A model generated the notes under the pieces. The model was given only the letters and a program-made list of their open reading frames with translations. It ran no database searches and had not been told where the DNA came from. This document shows, piece after piece, positions 1 to 11,429 of a stretch of DNA of 64,000 bases. The first letter of the stretch is position 1; each line of letters begins with the position of its first letter. This DNA comes from Hofstenia miamia. Lineage: Eukaryota > Xenacoelomorpha > Acoela > Hofsteniidae. A program made the position numbers and the translations under genes. The DNA lies in assembly GCA_900660155.1 (NCBI GenBank), contig CABFPE010000432.1, positions 357,183 to 421,182 of the forward strand, read 5' to 3'.

Positions 1-34
1 TATATATATATATATATACACACATATATATACA
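1..34. repeat. TA/CA microsatellite
   Basis: Simple TA dinucleotide run with a short CACACA interruption at the window edge. The left boundary is not visible. Confidence 0.9.
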
Positions 35-35
35 A

Positions 36-332
36 GTCGTAAAGCCGAGCTTGAGCAGAGTATTGGATATACAACGGATATACAACGAGCCGTTTTTAAG
101 CAAACCAAATTCAATATGCCTTTCTTGTAATCGTATTTTTGAAATGTTTATTAAATAATAGGAAGAGCTACGTAAAAAAAATTTGAGAACACAATACTTC
201 TTTAAAAAAAATATCGAGCTAAAACGAGTCTCATTGAAAACTTTATGTTGCGAGCTGAGCTGAGCTGAGCCGAATTTACTCAAAATTAAAACAAGCCGAG
301 CCGAGCTTAAAAATATCAGCTCATTGACAAGT
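36..332 (-). repeat. Interspersed GAGCC/GAGCT repeat, copy 1
   Basis: About 300 bp with runs of GAGCTGAGCTGAGCC and GCCGAGCCGAGC near one end. Read on the minus strand it aligns through its length with 21353-21652, sharing ACTTGTCAA at the start, GGCTCGTTTTAGC-like blocks, CCTATTATTTAATAAACATTTC and CTCGTTGTATATC. A shorter third copy lies at 44826-44960. It has no coding capacity and I cannot assign it to a known class. Confidence 0.75.
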
Positions 333-540
333 CTGATTAGAATAATATTCTATAGACAGCTTTCTTTCCTTGAAATACAGCAACTCTGCTTTACTCGGAG
401 GTCATTTACTCGAATTTTTACATATTTCGAAAATATTCTCTAGTCCTTAATAAATATTTCCTTTTACTTGAAGAAATAACTCATATTTTTACTTAATTTG
501 TGTTGAATTCTAAGTACATTTGTATAAATTGTATAATAAA

Positions 541-2350
541 ACAGTTGGTTAATCCTTAATCGGGTGCATTTACAAAATAGTTGGCACGCCTTGTTCAGGT
601 ATCAAGAGATGCCACTGATGCAGAGAAAAGGAAATTCGTGTTTTGTACTTACAGTGAGAAATATGATATCATTGAATTTTACGAAGGCCATCCTAGCTGG
701 AAGAAGAAATAGATTGCTGCAAAATTTGATGTAAATAAGACTCAGATGGTAAATATGTAATGAAAAACAAAGAAAAAACCAATGAAATTGTAGGGAAGCT
801 GCCAGATGCTCGGGAAAACTCAATCAAGTGGGCACGTACAGTGAAGTTATCGGACGTCGATGCCGCACTTATCATATGGTTTCATCATTTCAGCCAAAGG
901 TAAGATTTGCGCATTGATGGTAATATGCTCATGATAAAGACGAATTACTTCTGTCAGCAATTTGGACATGATGCTACATGTACTATCTCAGAAAGTTGGA
1001 TGAGCTAATTTAAACAGAGATGAGGAATTTTCAAATCTAAAGTCTGATGAGGCTGGATGAGTCGATCAGTCTGTTTTCAACAAATGAAAAAGTGGAAAAC
1101 TTCAAGAAATTCTGGAGAACTACATATATATTGTGGACGAAACAAGAGCAATGTCAATGGATCCAAGCAACGAATGACTATCTTTGTGGCTGCTAATATG
1201 AGAGGAACTGATAATCTAGATCTGCTGGTAAAAAGGCAAGAGCATTCAAAAACGTCATGGGAATGCCACTTCCATTTGAGGTGAATAAGAAGGCATGGCT
1301 GACTGGTTTTCTATTCACTAACTGGTTGATAAAGATAAACCAAAAATGATGTTACTGCATAAAAAGATTTGTTTGGTTATTGATGACTGTTCTGTGCATC
1401 CAGCTCTTGATTTTGACTGCATATTGATGGTTTTCTTGGCTCCCAATACAACAAGCATTATGCAGCCAATGGGCGAAGGTGTGATTAAAAATTTTAAGCT
1501 TCACTACCGCAAGACCATGGCTTTATGCCGTGTTAGTGTCCCTGCAGCAGGAAAAGAGTTCACATGGAATATTCTCAACACAATAGTTGCAATCAAGTCA
1601 GTGTGGGCGAGGGTCATGGAAAGAACTATTCATATCTGCTTCAGGGCAACTGGGTTTGCTGTTCCCACTGGCTACCAGGCAGATGAAGATACCACGTTCA
1701 TATATCAAACAGACTCAAACACTGCAGTGATGAGGAGCGCGAATTCCGCAATATCTGGGATCGACTAAGTTCGATTTTAGTTAATGAGCTTCCCACTGGT
1801 GATCAATGCTTAAGAATTGACGCTGGGGCAGAAGTCGCTGATCATCAGGAATTGACCGACCTTGAGCAGAGCTTAATTAAGAAGTCGGGAGGCTCTAAGC
1901 TGTTGATTAAAGGGGTGTCAATGCATATACAACCTAGAGGAGCTTGATATGACAGGGTTTTTGTTATCCCTAGAGGGCTACATGACTAGCTCATTACATA
2001 ATCATGGATTTTTAAAGTATGCGACTAAGCAAGATAAATTTTTAGCTCATTGTATGTTTCCAACTCTGATATACTTCCCATTTGTTAAACTAAAAACACT
2101 AAAACTATATTGTAAAAACACAATTTTCATAGATATTGGCCAGAAACTTTTTTCCTTGATTTCGCATTCGTAAAATGTGGCATAATTCATGTTCAATCGA
2201 AAGAACTGCCAGCAAATTCAAGCTTGACTCTGTCATTGAAGAGCTGCAGCAGTTCTTAATTCGTGACAGCTTAGAAAAAACCTCGCCCTCAGACACAGAG
2301 ATAGATATCGTGAGATACATGTACCAAGTGTCCGTAAAGTCATTAGCAAT
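541..2350 (+). mobile_element. Decayed Tigger/pogo-type DNA transposon
   Basis: A degenerate transposase of the CENP-B/Tigger/jerky group is readable across this stretch in several frames. No convincing terminal inverted repeats were found, so the ends are approximate. The tail at 2175-2378 is open and helix-like, as the C-terminus of these transposases often is, but its assignment is weak. Confidence 0.7.
605..1768 (+). pseudogene. Tigger-like transposase pseudogene (CENP-B HTH plus DDE_1 domain)
   Basis: From 605 a helix-turn-helix-like segment reads EKYDIIEFYEGHPSW then AAKFDVNKTQMVNM, as in the CENP-B N-terminal domain. Around 850-1030 a second HTH resembles the CENP-B DNA-binding fold (AALIIWFHHF, SESWMS). 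From 1130 the DDE core follows: QRMTIFVAANMRGTDNL, then NKKAWLTGFLF, then ICLVIDDCSVHP (second catalytic Asp region) and FLAPNTTSIMQPMGEGVIK, which matches the family's PPNTTS-xLQPMDQGVI motif. The catalytic Asp expected in QPMDQ is Gly (QPMGE). Stops and frame changes break the reading, so this is a dead copy. Confidence 0.8.
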
Positions 2351-2379
2351 TTTAATCGATGCACACGTTTATTTTTAAG

Positions 2380-3730
2380 ACGGCAAATGTTATTAAATTA
2401 ATCTCAAGCAATAGTCAGTTGATCAAAGTTCACTTTTCTGACGCATTGATGAGGTTCATTCACGCTCGTACTGTATAAAGCCGCCTTTGTTTACGCTCAG
2501 TTCATAATTACATCATCTAAAATGACGTCCAGGGAAATCTTCTGATGATTTTTATAAACTTTATATATAATGATTACTTAGATTTAATCTGTTTTTTTTA
2601 CAATAAATATGTTATATATTTTTGTAAATCGGGCTGTTATGTTGTAAGCTAGCGGCAAAAAATAGAAAATATTGAAGTGAAAATGTAATTGTTTCTGCGA
2701 TTCGTCTGCTTAAATATTCAATCATCGTTATTGGATGTTGCTCATCACTTGACTAACTAAACAAATAGGTTTACATTGCCGTGGTTACTCATTTGCATTT
2801 ACTATTCGCCATAATCGTGGAAATCTGCAAGGAGAGGACAGCAGATGTTGCATTTGATGAATTCAAAAAAATATCTTGCCATACAACATTCGCATTTCCT
2901 TCCTTAACTCAATGTAAGAGAGCGCTCCACCTGTTGCAATATATCATTTTATTAGTAATTTCAGGTTAGCAATACTAAAAGTAAGTCGACGTTTATTCTC
3001 TTCTATTTAGTATTATATTAAAAACATATTTAATTTATAAGCAGACCAGTTTCATTCATTATTGTAATATTGGTATTTTTAAGTATAATGAATTGGGGTC
3101 AAAAACATCCATATTGTTAAAAATTTCTGATATTTATTCATCTGAATTTTGTAATTGAATAATATTTTCTGGCCCAGCAAAGTTTTCAAATCTAGTTTTC
3201 ACCAGCCAAATAGGCATAGCGTTAAGGTGAAAGGTGTACTAAGCGGTAATAAGTACTTAGAGTTAATATACGTAGAAAAAATACAGAGCGTCGATATATA
3301 TATATATATATATATATACCACCTAAACTGATATATAAATTGTTTTCAGTGACGTAGAGCGGAAAATTTGTTAAATTCTATATCTTCGGGAACCAAAAGA
3401 AACGATGGTATTATATCATAGTCATTAGTAAAATGAAGAAAATAATATAATATATAATATGAAATATTAATAAGTTGAAATTTTCAATTTGCCTATATTT
3501 TACCGGAAAGTTTTTTTACTACGAATTCGTAAAAATAACTATTCAAAACTGATTCCTTCAGAGTACCCCAATACAGAATGTTGTAGAATAATGAATAGAT
3601 AGATCTACAACCAATACACAAGCTCGACATTCATTGATTAACACAGTTTATCTACCTAGTCTAATGCATAGTTATTCTCAAAATTACAGGCCTCCTGTGT
3701 ACTTCTTACGCATACATATTATCTAAAATA
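2380..3730. other. Intergenic, no gene seen
   Basis: AT-rich sequence. Only short open frames without recognisable domains occur (for example 2781-2969). A TA microsatellite lies inside it. Confidence 0.6.
3294..3318. repeat. TA microsatellite
   Basis: Uninterrupted TA dinucleotide run of about 12 units. Confidence 0.9.
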
Positions 3731-3738
3731 TCCCAAAC

Positions 3739-4196
3739 AACAAGGATTCATGGCCCCATTGACGGCCCAATATCGCATCCATTGTTGGCAATTATTGGTG
3801 TTTGGCTGCTGGGCCATTAGTGGATCAATGATAAGTCCAACAATGAGCCAATAATAAAGATATTTCAAACTTTTTTTCTCAAGTTATTCGTATGATACAA
3901 AGAGCAATGCTTAACATTTTTATTGGATACCATTCTATAAAATATAGAACCATGGTGATATTTTTTTACAAAAACTATAATTTATTGCAAAATTAACTTA
4001 TATTCATTGTTTACAATGTAAATATATTTGAAAATATTTGATAATATTTTTTTGAATTAAATTGAATTTGTTTAAAAATTTCATTGTTGGCTATTGGTGG
4101 ATATATGGCTGGGCCATTAATGGCCCAGCGACCAAAAGCTAATAATGGCCGAGAATACAAACAATAAGGACCATAAATGGTCTATGAATCCTTGTT
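3739..4196. mobile_element. MITE-like element with GGCC-rich inverted ends
   Basis: The left end AACAAGGATTCATGG is inverted at the right end (ATGAATCCTTGTT), giving imperfect terminal repeats of about 20 bp around 458 bp. Inside, both ends carry repeated TGGGCCATTA and GGCCCA-type motifs separated by an AT-rich middle. No coding capacity. This is a non-autonomous DNA element of unknown superfamily. Confidence 0.65.
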
Positions 4197-4815
4197 ACTT
4201 TGATACGTATTTGTGACAGTCATACACATATCTATACAAAATCTAGTCGTTATTTAGCAATTAATGATAGTTTTAACCCATGTTTAATTGAAAGGTGTAG
4301 CTTTATGAGTCCAATGTTAATTAGATTTAAATTAAATGTTATTACACTAGGAGGAGGAGGCTTAAAAAATTATTGTAAATTTGAATGTACTTTTAATAAA
4401 TTTATGATTTTATTAATAATTAATTTAAATTAAAACAAAACGTTTACGCTAACATTTATTGAGGCAATAAAATACAGGCAGTGCAGTTTTCAAATATAAT
4501 TTCACGCTTGAATGCCGATGATTATATAGATATATTGCAAAAAAAATTGAAATATAATAGTTGATTAAAAATTAAAATTTTGATTGATTTGTCACCTGCG
4601 TAAGTGTTAATTTATGATTCATTACGTTTATCGATTTGTATATGTATTAAAGTAAGCATCTACGAACAAAATTATATATGAATATATATTACAGAAAATA
4701 GAATTCTATGGCTTTTGTTGCTCTACGAATGAAAAATGGTTTTCATTTTTTGTTTAAGTAGTTCATATTGCCCTCATTTGATCTTGTGGGGCAGAAGTAT
4801 ATTCTACACTTAGTA

Positions 4816-5483
4816 CCGGGTGTTCCAAAAGTTTTAGTACAGAAATAAAAAAAAATGTTACAATAGATAACATATGATTCATGTACTTGTAATACAAAAA
4901 CATGATTTATGTCCAACGTTAAAAGGAACGTTAGAAGAAACGTTTAGACAATTATGAAAAGTTCATTGACACAACAATTCATTTATCGTTTATTCGAAGA
5001 CCCCACCTTCTGCATCATGACAGAAATGAATCCTCTGCTGGAAATTTCTGATTGAATCGCGATATTGTTTTAGTGGAATAGCATGAAAATTTGCTTCAAT
5101 TGCTTGTCTCAAATCGTTCAGGCTTGCAAAACGATGATTGTTTTCAAAAACCAATGACTTGAGGTAGGGCCAACACCAATAATCGCAAGGAATCAAATCG
5201 GGACTCCTTGCTTGCCACTCTATTGGCCCTCGACGACCAATCCACCGGCCATTAAGTTTGTCATCAAGAATTTGTCTGGCTGCCCTTGAATGATGAGGGG
5301 AGGCTCCATCTTGCTGNTAGTGCATTGCTGGGTTTCGTCGAAAATAGGAATGAAAATTTCGTTTTATTCTTTGTACTAAAACTTTTGCTTGAATGATGAG
5401 GGGAGGCTTCATCTTGCTGGTAGTGCATTGCTGGAATGAAAATTTCGTTTTATTCTTTGTACTAAAACTTTTGAAACACCCGG
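4816..5483 (-). mobile_element. Truncated DD41D-type mariner element
   Basis: Terminal inverted repeats CCGGGTGTT(C/T)CAAAAG (extending to TTTTAGTAC) bound about 668 bp, with TA just before the left end. The minus strand encodes the C-terminal part of a mariner-type transposase (4990-5331): QQDGASPHHS, WIGRRGPIEW, RSPDLIPCDYW, LKSLVF. Counting from the Asp of QDGAS to the Asp of IPCD gives 41 intervening residues. The N-terminal two thirds are absent. A 103-bp near-duplication (5285-5387 and 5388-5474) with an ambiguous base at 5317 lies in the element. Confidence 0.8.
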
Positions 5484-5533
5484 CATATATTTTACATAAT
5501 ATATTTGCAATTTAGTCATCTAATCTCTGTGGC

Positions 5534-5721
5534 ATGACTGAAAACGAACTTTTTTCGGGCATTAAGCAGTACTTTACAGATGAAGAATTTAATAGTTTGG
5601 GGTATTACGATAAATTGCAATACTCAAACGACAAAAAGAATTATGATGAGCTGATATGGTCCGGGATATTGGTCGATATGCCTGATTTTATGAAATCCTG
5701 TAATGCACTGGAATCAAACAG
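5534..5721 (+). CDS. Exon 1: KRAB-like (PRDM9-type) domain
   Basis: It codes for 62 residues plus two bases. Identities to the human PRDM9 KRAB region include YFT-EE, the G before the aromatic/Asp-Lys pair, Y-N-K-NY, L, G and P-FM. Read-through past the donor reaches a stop four codons later, so splicing is needed for a longer product. A possible acceptor (AATTTAG) lies about 20 nt before the ATG. Confidence 0.72.
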
Positions 5722-8700
5722 GTATTTTAATTGATAACTTGATAAATAATAATATGTTTATCAGGCCAAGTCAATTTTACTTTTAAGTTATTAATATTAT
5801 ATTGATTGTCATTAATATAATCACCTTAAGTCATAGCGCTTGAAAAACTATTGAACTATATAAATATGTTATTTTTGCATTGAAAATTTTATCTCCAACC
5901 AATCCTGGAATTTTTTATTATCTAGAATGTCTTCTGAAACAGTTTGAATGCAGGAGCCTATAAAGATGTTTAAGATACTTATACGAGCGCTCAGTATTAT
6001 GTAAAAAAACTTAGCACCCGTCGTCCCGAATTTACTATATACGTAAAGCCCGCGAGGCCTCCAGCCTGTTCTAGCTATAGAAAGTTAAAATCCTTTAAAT
6101 GGTAAGTTTCTGTGTTCATTTGATGCACACTGCCAAATTCTTGGGTCATTCAAAGTCATTATAAAGAAATTTTAAAAAATGAAAAAAAAATTGTGAACAT
6201 TTTTGCTTATTTTGTCACTGTACTGCCAAATCTAATTGTTTTTGAAGCTCATTTTTTTATTTTCAATAAATTTGGGCATTTTTCACTGTTTCCTGCAATT
6301 TTCAGTTTTATATTGGCAGTTCTTCCTTTTGAAAATGAGTTACCGTTTCGGCAATTTCCTTAAATACCAAAATCAGCCTGAATATGTAACAGTTTTGGTC
6401 AAGTTTTTATATCAGTAATATTAGAGTACCTTCCTTAGTCATTTCTAGTATAAAAATTTGAAAAAAACAGCGTAAGGGTCTACACATGTTCAAAATTTCA
6501 CTTTGCGACTTTGGCATACTAGCGCCCGCAGATATGAAAATTTTCATACTTAGCGCCAGTAGAAGTTTGGCGTGCTATAATAATAATATTGATAATAATA
6601 GATTTAAGGCAGATTTAAGCACTACAAAATAAGATAAAAGTTTCCTTATTAGAAGTTGTAACCGTATTTGTCGTTAACATGATATATATATAACATGAGG
6701 AGAATTTGTTAATTTTATGCAAAATATGAGTAACCTTTTCAAATTTTGAATACCTAAGTTTCTTATTCTGCCACAAAAATTGATGTTTCCATCCTAACAA
6801 GTGGAGAAAACGGTTTGTATCTTTAAGGCTGCCACGTGCAGGATATCATTAAATTTAACCTGGTATGCAAATTTATTCTTTAAAATAGCCCTTTGAATTA
6901 AAAATGCATGAATATCATATAGATTTTAAGCCTTAGTTAAGCGTTGTCAAAATCTAGGAATTCAGATATTGAAAGTTGATTTTTTGAAATGAAAATATTC
7001 GATTTTTAAGTAATCGTATATATTGCTATGTGAATTTAGGATTACGTATTTAATTTTATTAGTAATTTTTCTTAAAGTCGTGTATTTAATTCTGATATAT
7101 TATAGGGATCTACATTATCAATGTACATCACCTCTTAGAATTCGAAAAAAAGAATATAGATATAGCAAAAATGATATAGTTCATGAATTAATTAATTAAT
7201 TTTATGAAATTTATTAAAGAAAATGTGTAGATTAGTGCATAGGTGGAATCGGGTTGAGATTTTAAAACCAGGACCGACCGGAACCCGATTTGCTCAATCC
7301 GACTCGAGCTCGGAATGGAAATTTTAACCAAATGTCAACTCGAGTTCAACCTCAATTTCAAAAAATCAAGTATAAATTTATAAAAATTATAATTCATTAA
7401 ATGTGTATCTTCAATTTATTTTTTTGATGTTTAAAAAAAAATTTAGTACTTTTATCAACTGCCAGTAAGGAGCGTCCTTAGTCACAGTAAGCTCACAAGA
7501 AGAGAAGTGTCGCTCAGATCGACCAGGTGCCTCTTTGATAACAAATCGAGATGTAAATCGTTTTATTTCAGAAGATAATTTATTCATGACAAACTGAAGT
7601 ATTAGCGAATGCACTATAAAATAGCTAGAAATCCAAAACACAATTTTTATTCTTAGTTCAAGTCAATCGTGCTGCTGATTAGTTTACTTTTAGACGTAGC
7701 AATTATCTTCTTGCCATTATAAACGCACAAGTACAAGTTAGTTCGTCAATCTAACACCAGGTTGAAATGTCCTTGAGATGATGCACATTACAATGATCAC
7801 AAAAAATTTCAAACTAGTTAATATATTTTGGTAGTTCTTTTTTCCACCCGAACTCAATCCGTTTTGCTTCAAAAACTCAACCCGACATGAACCTGATTCC
7901 ACTTCTGGAGTAGTGTACTTCATTTAAAGTAATTTCTGTCAGGTTTCATAAATTCCAGCACTATTTGTAAGACTGCACTCGACATTGCAATCTAAGAGGT
8001 CTGAAATTTTAAATGGTATCATGCTGTTCTAAATATTTCTGCAAAAGAGTCTTAAATAATGGGATTGTTTGAATACCTGCACTATAATAAGCACAATGTG
8101 TGTGTGTGTGCCAGTATTTTTTTATTTCCTTATTAGTCAAAACTTGATCTAACTTGATCAACAATAACTATTTTAATTTTAAGTAATGATTAGATTTTAC
8201 GTACACTCTGTTGATGTAATTATCATTAAGCAATACAAGTAGTTACAATGTTTATATGATCTACATGGTGTACTGTTATAAAGTTTGAAAAATTTTTTTT
8301 AGATATGAAAGCAATATGTATGATGAAGTTTACAGCATGAAGATTAAGTTAAAATATCAGTGCTTCGAATGTAAACACAAGAGCAAGTCTTTAGTATCTC
8401 TGAAAAAACATTGCTTACAGCATGACCGTAAAAAACATTATCTATGTGAAAATTGTGATTACACCTGTAGAAAACTATATTTTCTAAGCGTGCATATGCG
8501 GACGTGTGGTCTTGACAAATTATACCAGTGTGGAGAATGTGATAAAAAATTCGAAAAATTTCGACAACTCAAACAGCACCAATTTAGGCATTCTGCTAAA
8601 AAACCATTTCAGTGCAAGCAATGCGATTTTAAATGCAAACGATTGGGAAATTTGAAAAACCACCAATTAGTTCATTCTGATCTAAAACCTTATAAGTGTG

Positions 8701-9518
8701 ATGAATGCGGTGCGGAATTCAAATGCAATAAAACGATAAAGATTCATCAATTGATTCACTCCAATATCAAGCCATTCACATGTAATGAATGTTCCTTCAA
8801 ATGTAGAAGAAAATCTCATCTAAGAAATCATCAAAGGACACACTCTGTGTTAAGACCTTATCAATGTGATAAATGTGACTTCAAGAGTAAACATTCTGAT
8901 GGTTTGAAGCAACATAAATTAATACATTCTGACGAAAAGCCGTACAAGTGTGACAAATGTGGTTATAAAGCCAGACAATCAAAACTTCTAAAGGTTCATC
9001 AATTGCGCCATTCTGGCGAAAAGCCATTTAAGTGTGAATACTGTACATATATTTGCAGATCACCAACTCAACTGAAAAGTCATAGATTGGTTCACTCGTG
9101 TATTGATCCAAGCAACTGTCATGAATGTAAGAAGCTGAGCTTTTGTGAAGGAATTCAGCAAAAGGCTTTTGATCTATATCAATGTAATGAATGTTGTTAT
9201 AAATTCACAGCACTTTGTGCCTTTAAGCGACATCAACTAAAGCACACACAGGTAAAACCCTATCATTGTAATGATTGCAGCTATAAATCCAATTGTTCGA
9301 GCAATTTGAAGAAACATCAATTGGTGCATTCTGGGTTAAAACCTTATCATTGCACCGAATGCGAATTCAAATGTAACAATTCAAGTAATCTAAAGATTCA
9401 TCAATTAATCCATTCCAAAGAAAAGTCATATCAATGCAACAATTGTGATTACAAGAGTAAGTATTTAGGGCCTTTAAAATTTCATCAATTGAAGCATTTG
9501 CCATCATGGTTACCTTAA
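5534..9518 (+). CDS. KRAB-like domain C2H2 zinc-finger protein, join(5534..5721,8303..9518)
   Basis: Predicted nuclear DNA-binding protein of 467 residues from two exons. Exon 1 ends in phase 2 (ACAG then GTATTT). Exon 2 follows a T-rich tract ending TTTTAG and starts with the one base needed, so the joined frame is open from ATG to stop (1404 nt). Residues 9-55 resemble the PRDM9-type KRAB domain: KQYFTDEEF, SLGYYDKLQY, KKNYDELI, then a Gly and PDFM in the same order as in human PRDM9. Residues 80-460 hold 13 C2H2 fingers plus one degenerate unit. There is no SET domain between exons in the region I could read. KRAB and multi-finger proteins are sequence-specific regulators in vertebrates; the role here is inferred. 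The 2.6-kb intron contains a MITE-like element. An upstream non-coding exon is possible. Confidence 0.75.
7237..7905. mobile_element. MITE-like element with CGGGTTGAG ends
   Basis: The left end reads GGTGGAATCGGGTTGAG; the right end read inversely gives AGTGGAATCAGGTTCATG then CGGGTTGAG. It lies in the intron of the zinc-finger gene and has no coding capacity. Similar CGGGTTGGGT-rich sequences occur near 19070-19160, 41290-41390, 43530-43850 and 45552-45813, so it appears to be a family. hAT affinity is possible but no clean 8-bp target duplication was found. Confidence 0.5.
8303..9518 (+). CDS. Exon 2: array of 13 C2H2 zinc fingers
   Basis: Tandem fingers follow the consensus Y/F-x-C-x2-C-x12-H-x3-H with HS-x-x-KPY linkers. 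The second finger ends in Cys (HMRTC), and one unit near residue 277 of the exon frame (SNCHECKKLSFC) has lost its His pair. The finger helices differ from unit to unit (for example KSHLRNH, SSNLKIH, LGNLKNH), as expected for a site-specific DNA reader. The frame is open upstream of the first ATG (8316) back to the acceptor at 8302, supporting an internal exon start. Confidence 0.88.
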
Positions 9519-9661
9519 AGTGATTGTATTGATACTGTTGAAAAAAAATCATATCTATTGGAAAAATTTACTTACTTACATAAACTAGAAAGTTAAACAG
9601 TGCTGTATTTTTGTATTTTGTCTCACACATTTCTGACTTAAACAAAGTTGTCTAATATAAG

Positions 9662-9667
9662 AATAAA
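9662..9667 (+). terminator. Polyadenylation signal of the zinc-finger gene
   Basis: AATAAA about 145 bp after the stop codon, in AT-rich sequence suitable for a 3' UTR. Confidence 0.5.
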
Positions 9668-9669
9668 GC

Positions 9670-10850
9670 TATTTCAAGTTTTATATTTTCGCTAAGATAA
9701 TTTCTTTTTTATATTCGCTCATTGCATTAAAAATTTGAAGAAAAATCCATTTTAAGCTAATCTCATACATTTTCGTCTCAATGGTAAGTTATAAATTTTG
9801 TATTTTGATCATTGTGAGCAAAATATCTCATAAGCATGCAATCTCAAATATTGACAATTTGTGAATACCAATGACTGATGCAACATTATTCAACCAAGTT
9901 TTTTCAATGTAGCATTTTTTATTCCTATGAAATATAGAATGTCATATTTGCAAATATGAATTCTGAAGTTATCATAAAATGATATTAGACCTTAACTTTG
10001 TACACTAAAATTTCTCTTGTATTTTTTCATTACTTAATATTTGGCTACATTAATATGCATAACAATATTTGTAAAGATTTTTCAAAAGCTCTTTTTAATT
10101 AGGTTTGTTGTGTTACAATATTTTTACCATAGAAAATATTTCTTAATATTGGCAAACATTCAGAACATCAGCTTTCTAGTAAAACAAACATTTGTAGAAA
10201 TATTTGTTCATCCAATAACAATAAGACAAACTAGTTGATTCGCCACTTAAATTTTAAGATAAGATAAGATAAGGGATTCTTTATTCAGATGTATGTTATC
10301 AATTAAATAACTGAATAATTTCTTTCAGGAAATTCAAGTCTTTGATATTTTGGTCTCGGTCTTAAAAAAGCAAGTCATGGTTTCAGTCTCACCTCGAATC
10401 AAGAATGTTTTTGGTCTGGTTTAAAATTTTAATAAAAAATGACATTAGATTTTATAGTTGAATTAACTTTAGCATGGTGAACTGGAAATTTAAAGCCTCA
10501 TTTCTAATGAATAATAATTTTTAGTTTGTTTAAAATTATTTTTAGCTTGGCTAACATTTTTTGTAAATTCTCGAGTTTTGTTGTTACAATCAAAAAAGTC
10601 TCGAATCCCTGGTTTCTTTGTTCATTAAGATTGAATTTTAATTCAATGGCTTAAAGAACCTAATAGTTAAATAATTGCATATTGCTAAATTTTAAATCTA
10701 GTTTTTCGTTGATTAAAGGATACGGGAAAAGCCTCCAGAACATATTATATTGATAAAAAATTACAACTTAGGGGCAGTCCACGCATATAGGATTTTGTTT
10801 TGACAATGAAGCTTCGAGTCCATTAATATAACAGTAGAGCAGCGATTACT
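9670..10850. other. Intergenic, LINE tail trace, no gene
   Basis: AT-rich. A short AAGATAAGATAAGATAAGG stretch at 10255-10275, followed by TTCTTTATTCAGAT, matches the tail of the minus-strand LINE family at 12717 and 15975, so a very short 3' fragment may be present. Nothing else is recognisable. Confidence 0.5.
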
Positions 10851-10859
10851 CAATGAGCA

Positions 10860-11420
10860 TCAAGTTACATCTGATGTTTCAAATCCGAAATTTATAAAAT
10901 AGAGAGAAAATGTCTACAGATAGCAAATTCAATGAGATCACAAAAAACGTGATTTCATAATTAAAGTCTTGACCAACCCCAGCCAAAGCCAAAAAGCACT
11001 TCATCCCACCCAGCTTGCAAATTCTTATGCATACATTTGGCAAACCACATAAGATTGGTCATGTAAAACATGAAACCCAACCTTAATCAAAAGCACTAGG
11101 ATAAAGTTAAACAAAATCTAAAGAGTGACATGAAAGAAAATGTGGAATTAGATGGAAAAATCTGTAAGTACCAACTCATTAATAGAGCACCTCAGAAGAA
11201 AAAAATGATGATATTAAAACTCATTTTAAGATTGATATCAGAATTTTGGGCAAAACTTATGATATTTTCAGACGAAAAAATATTTTTTGCTAAACAAGGA
11301 AATAATTGTAAAGTGATGGAGCAGTATCATGGTATATTTAGTGTTCTTAGTTCTTTTATTGCTGGTTAATTCCACGTAACGAACCTATACAACTCTTAGT
11401 ATACATAAAGGAATTGATTT
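10860..11420 (+). pseudogene. Tc1/mariner-type transposase fossil
   Basis: The frame at 11130-11369 includes MIFSDEKIFFAKQGNN, resembling the first catalytic Asp region (FSDEK-xF) of mariner-type transposases. Upstream sequence is heavily decayed. No terminal repeats were found. Assignment rests mainly on this one motif. Confidence 0.4.
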
Positions 11421-11429
11421 CTTCAGAAT

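Noticed and set aside
541-570. CAGTTGGTTAATCC as a Tigger terminal repeat
   Set aside because: No inverted partner was found near the other end of the element.
5534-5734. Stand-alone 66-residue protein
   Set aside because: The frame continues only four codons past a splice donor, and the phase fits the downstream zinc-finger exon; a truncated isoform remains possible but is not the best model.
8303-9518. Periodic repeats as a CRISPR or satellite array
   Set aside because: The period reflects 84-bp zinc-finger coding units in one long open frame.
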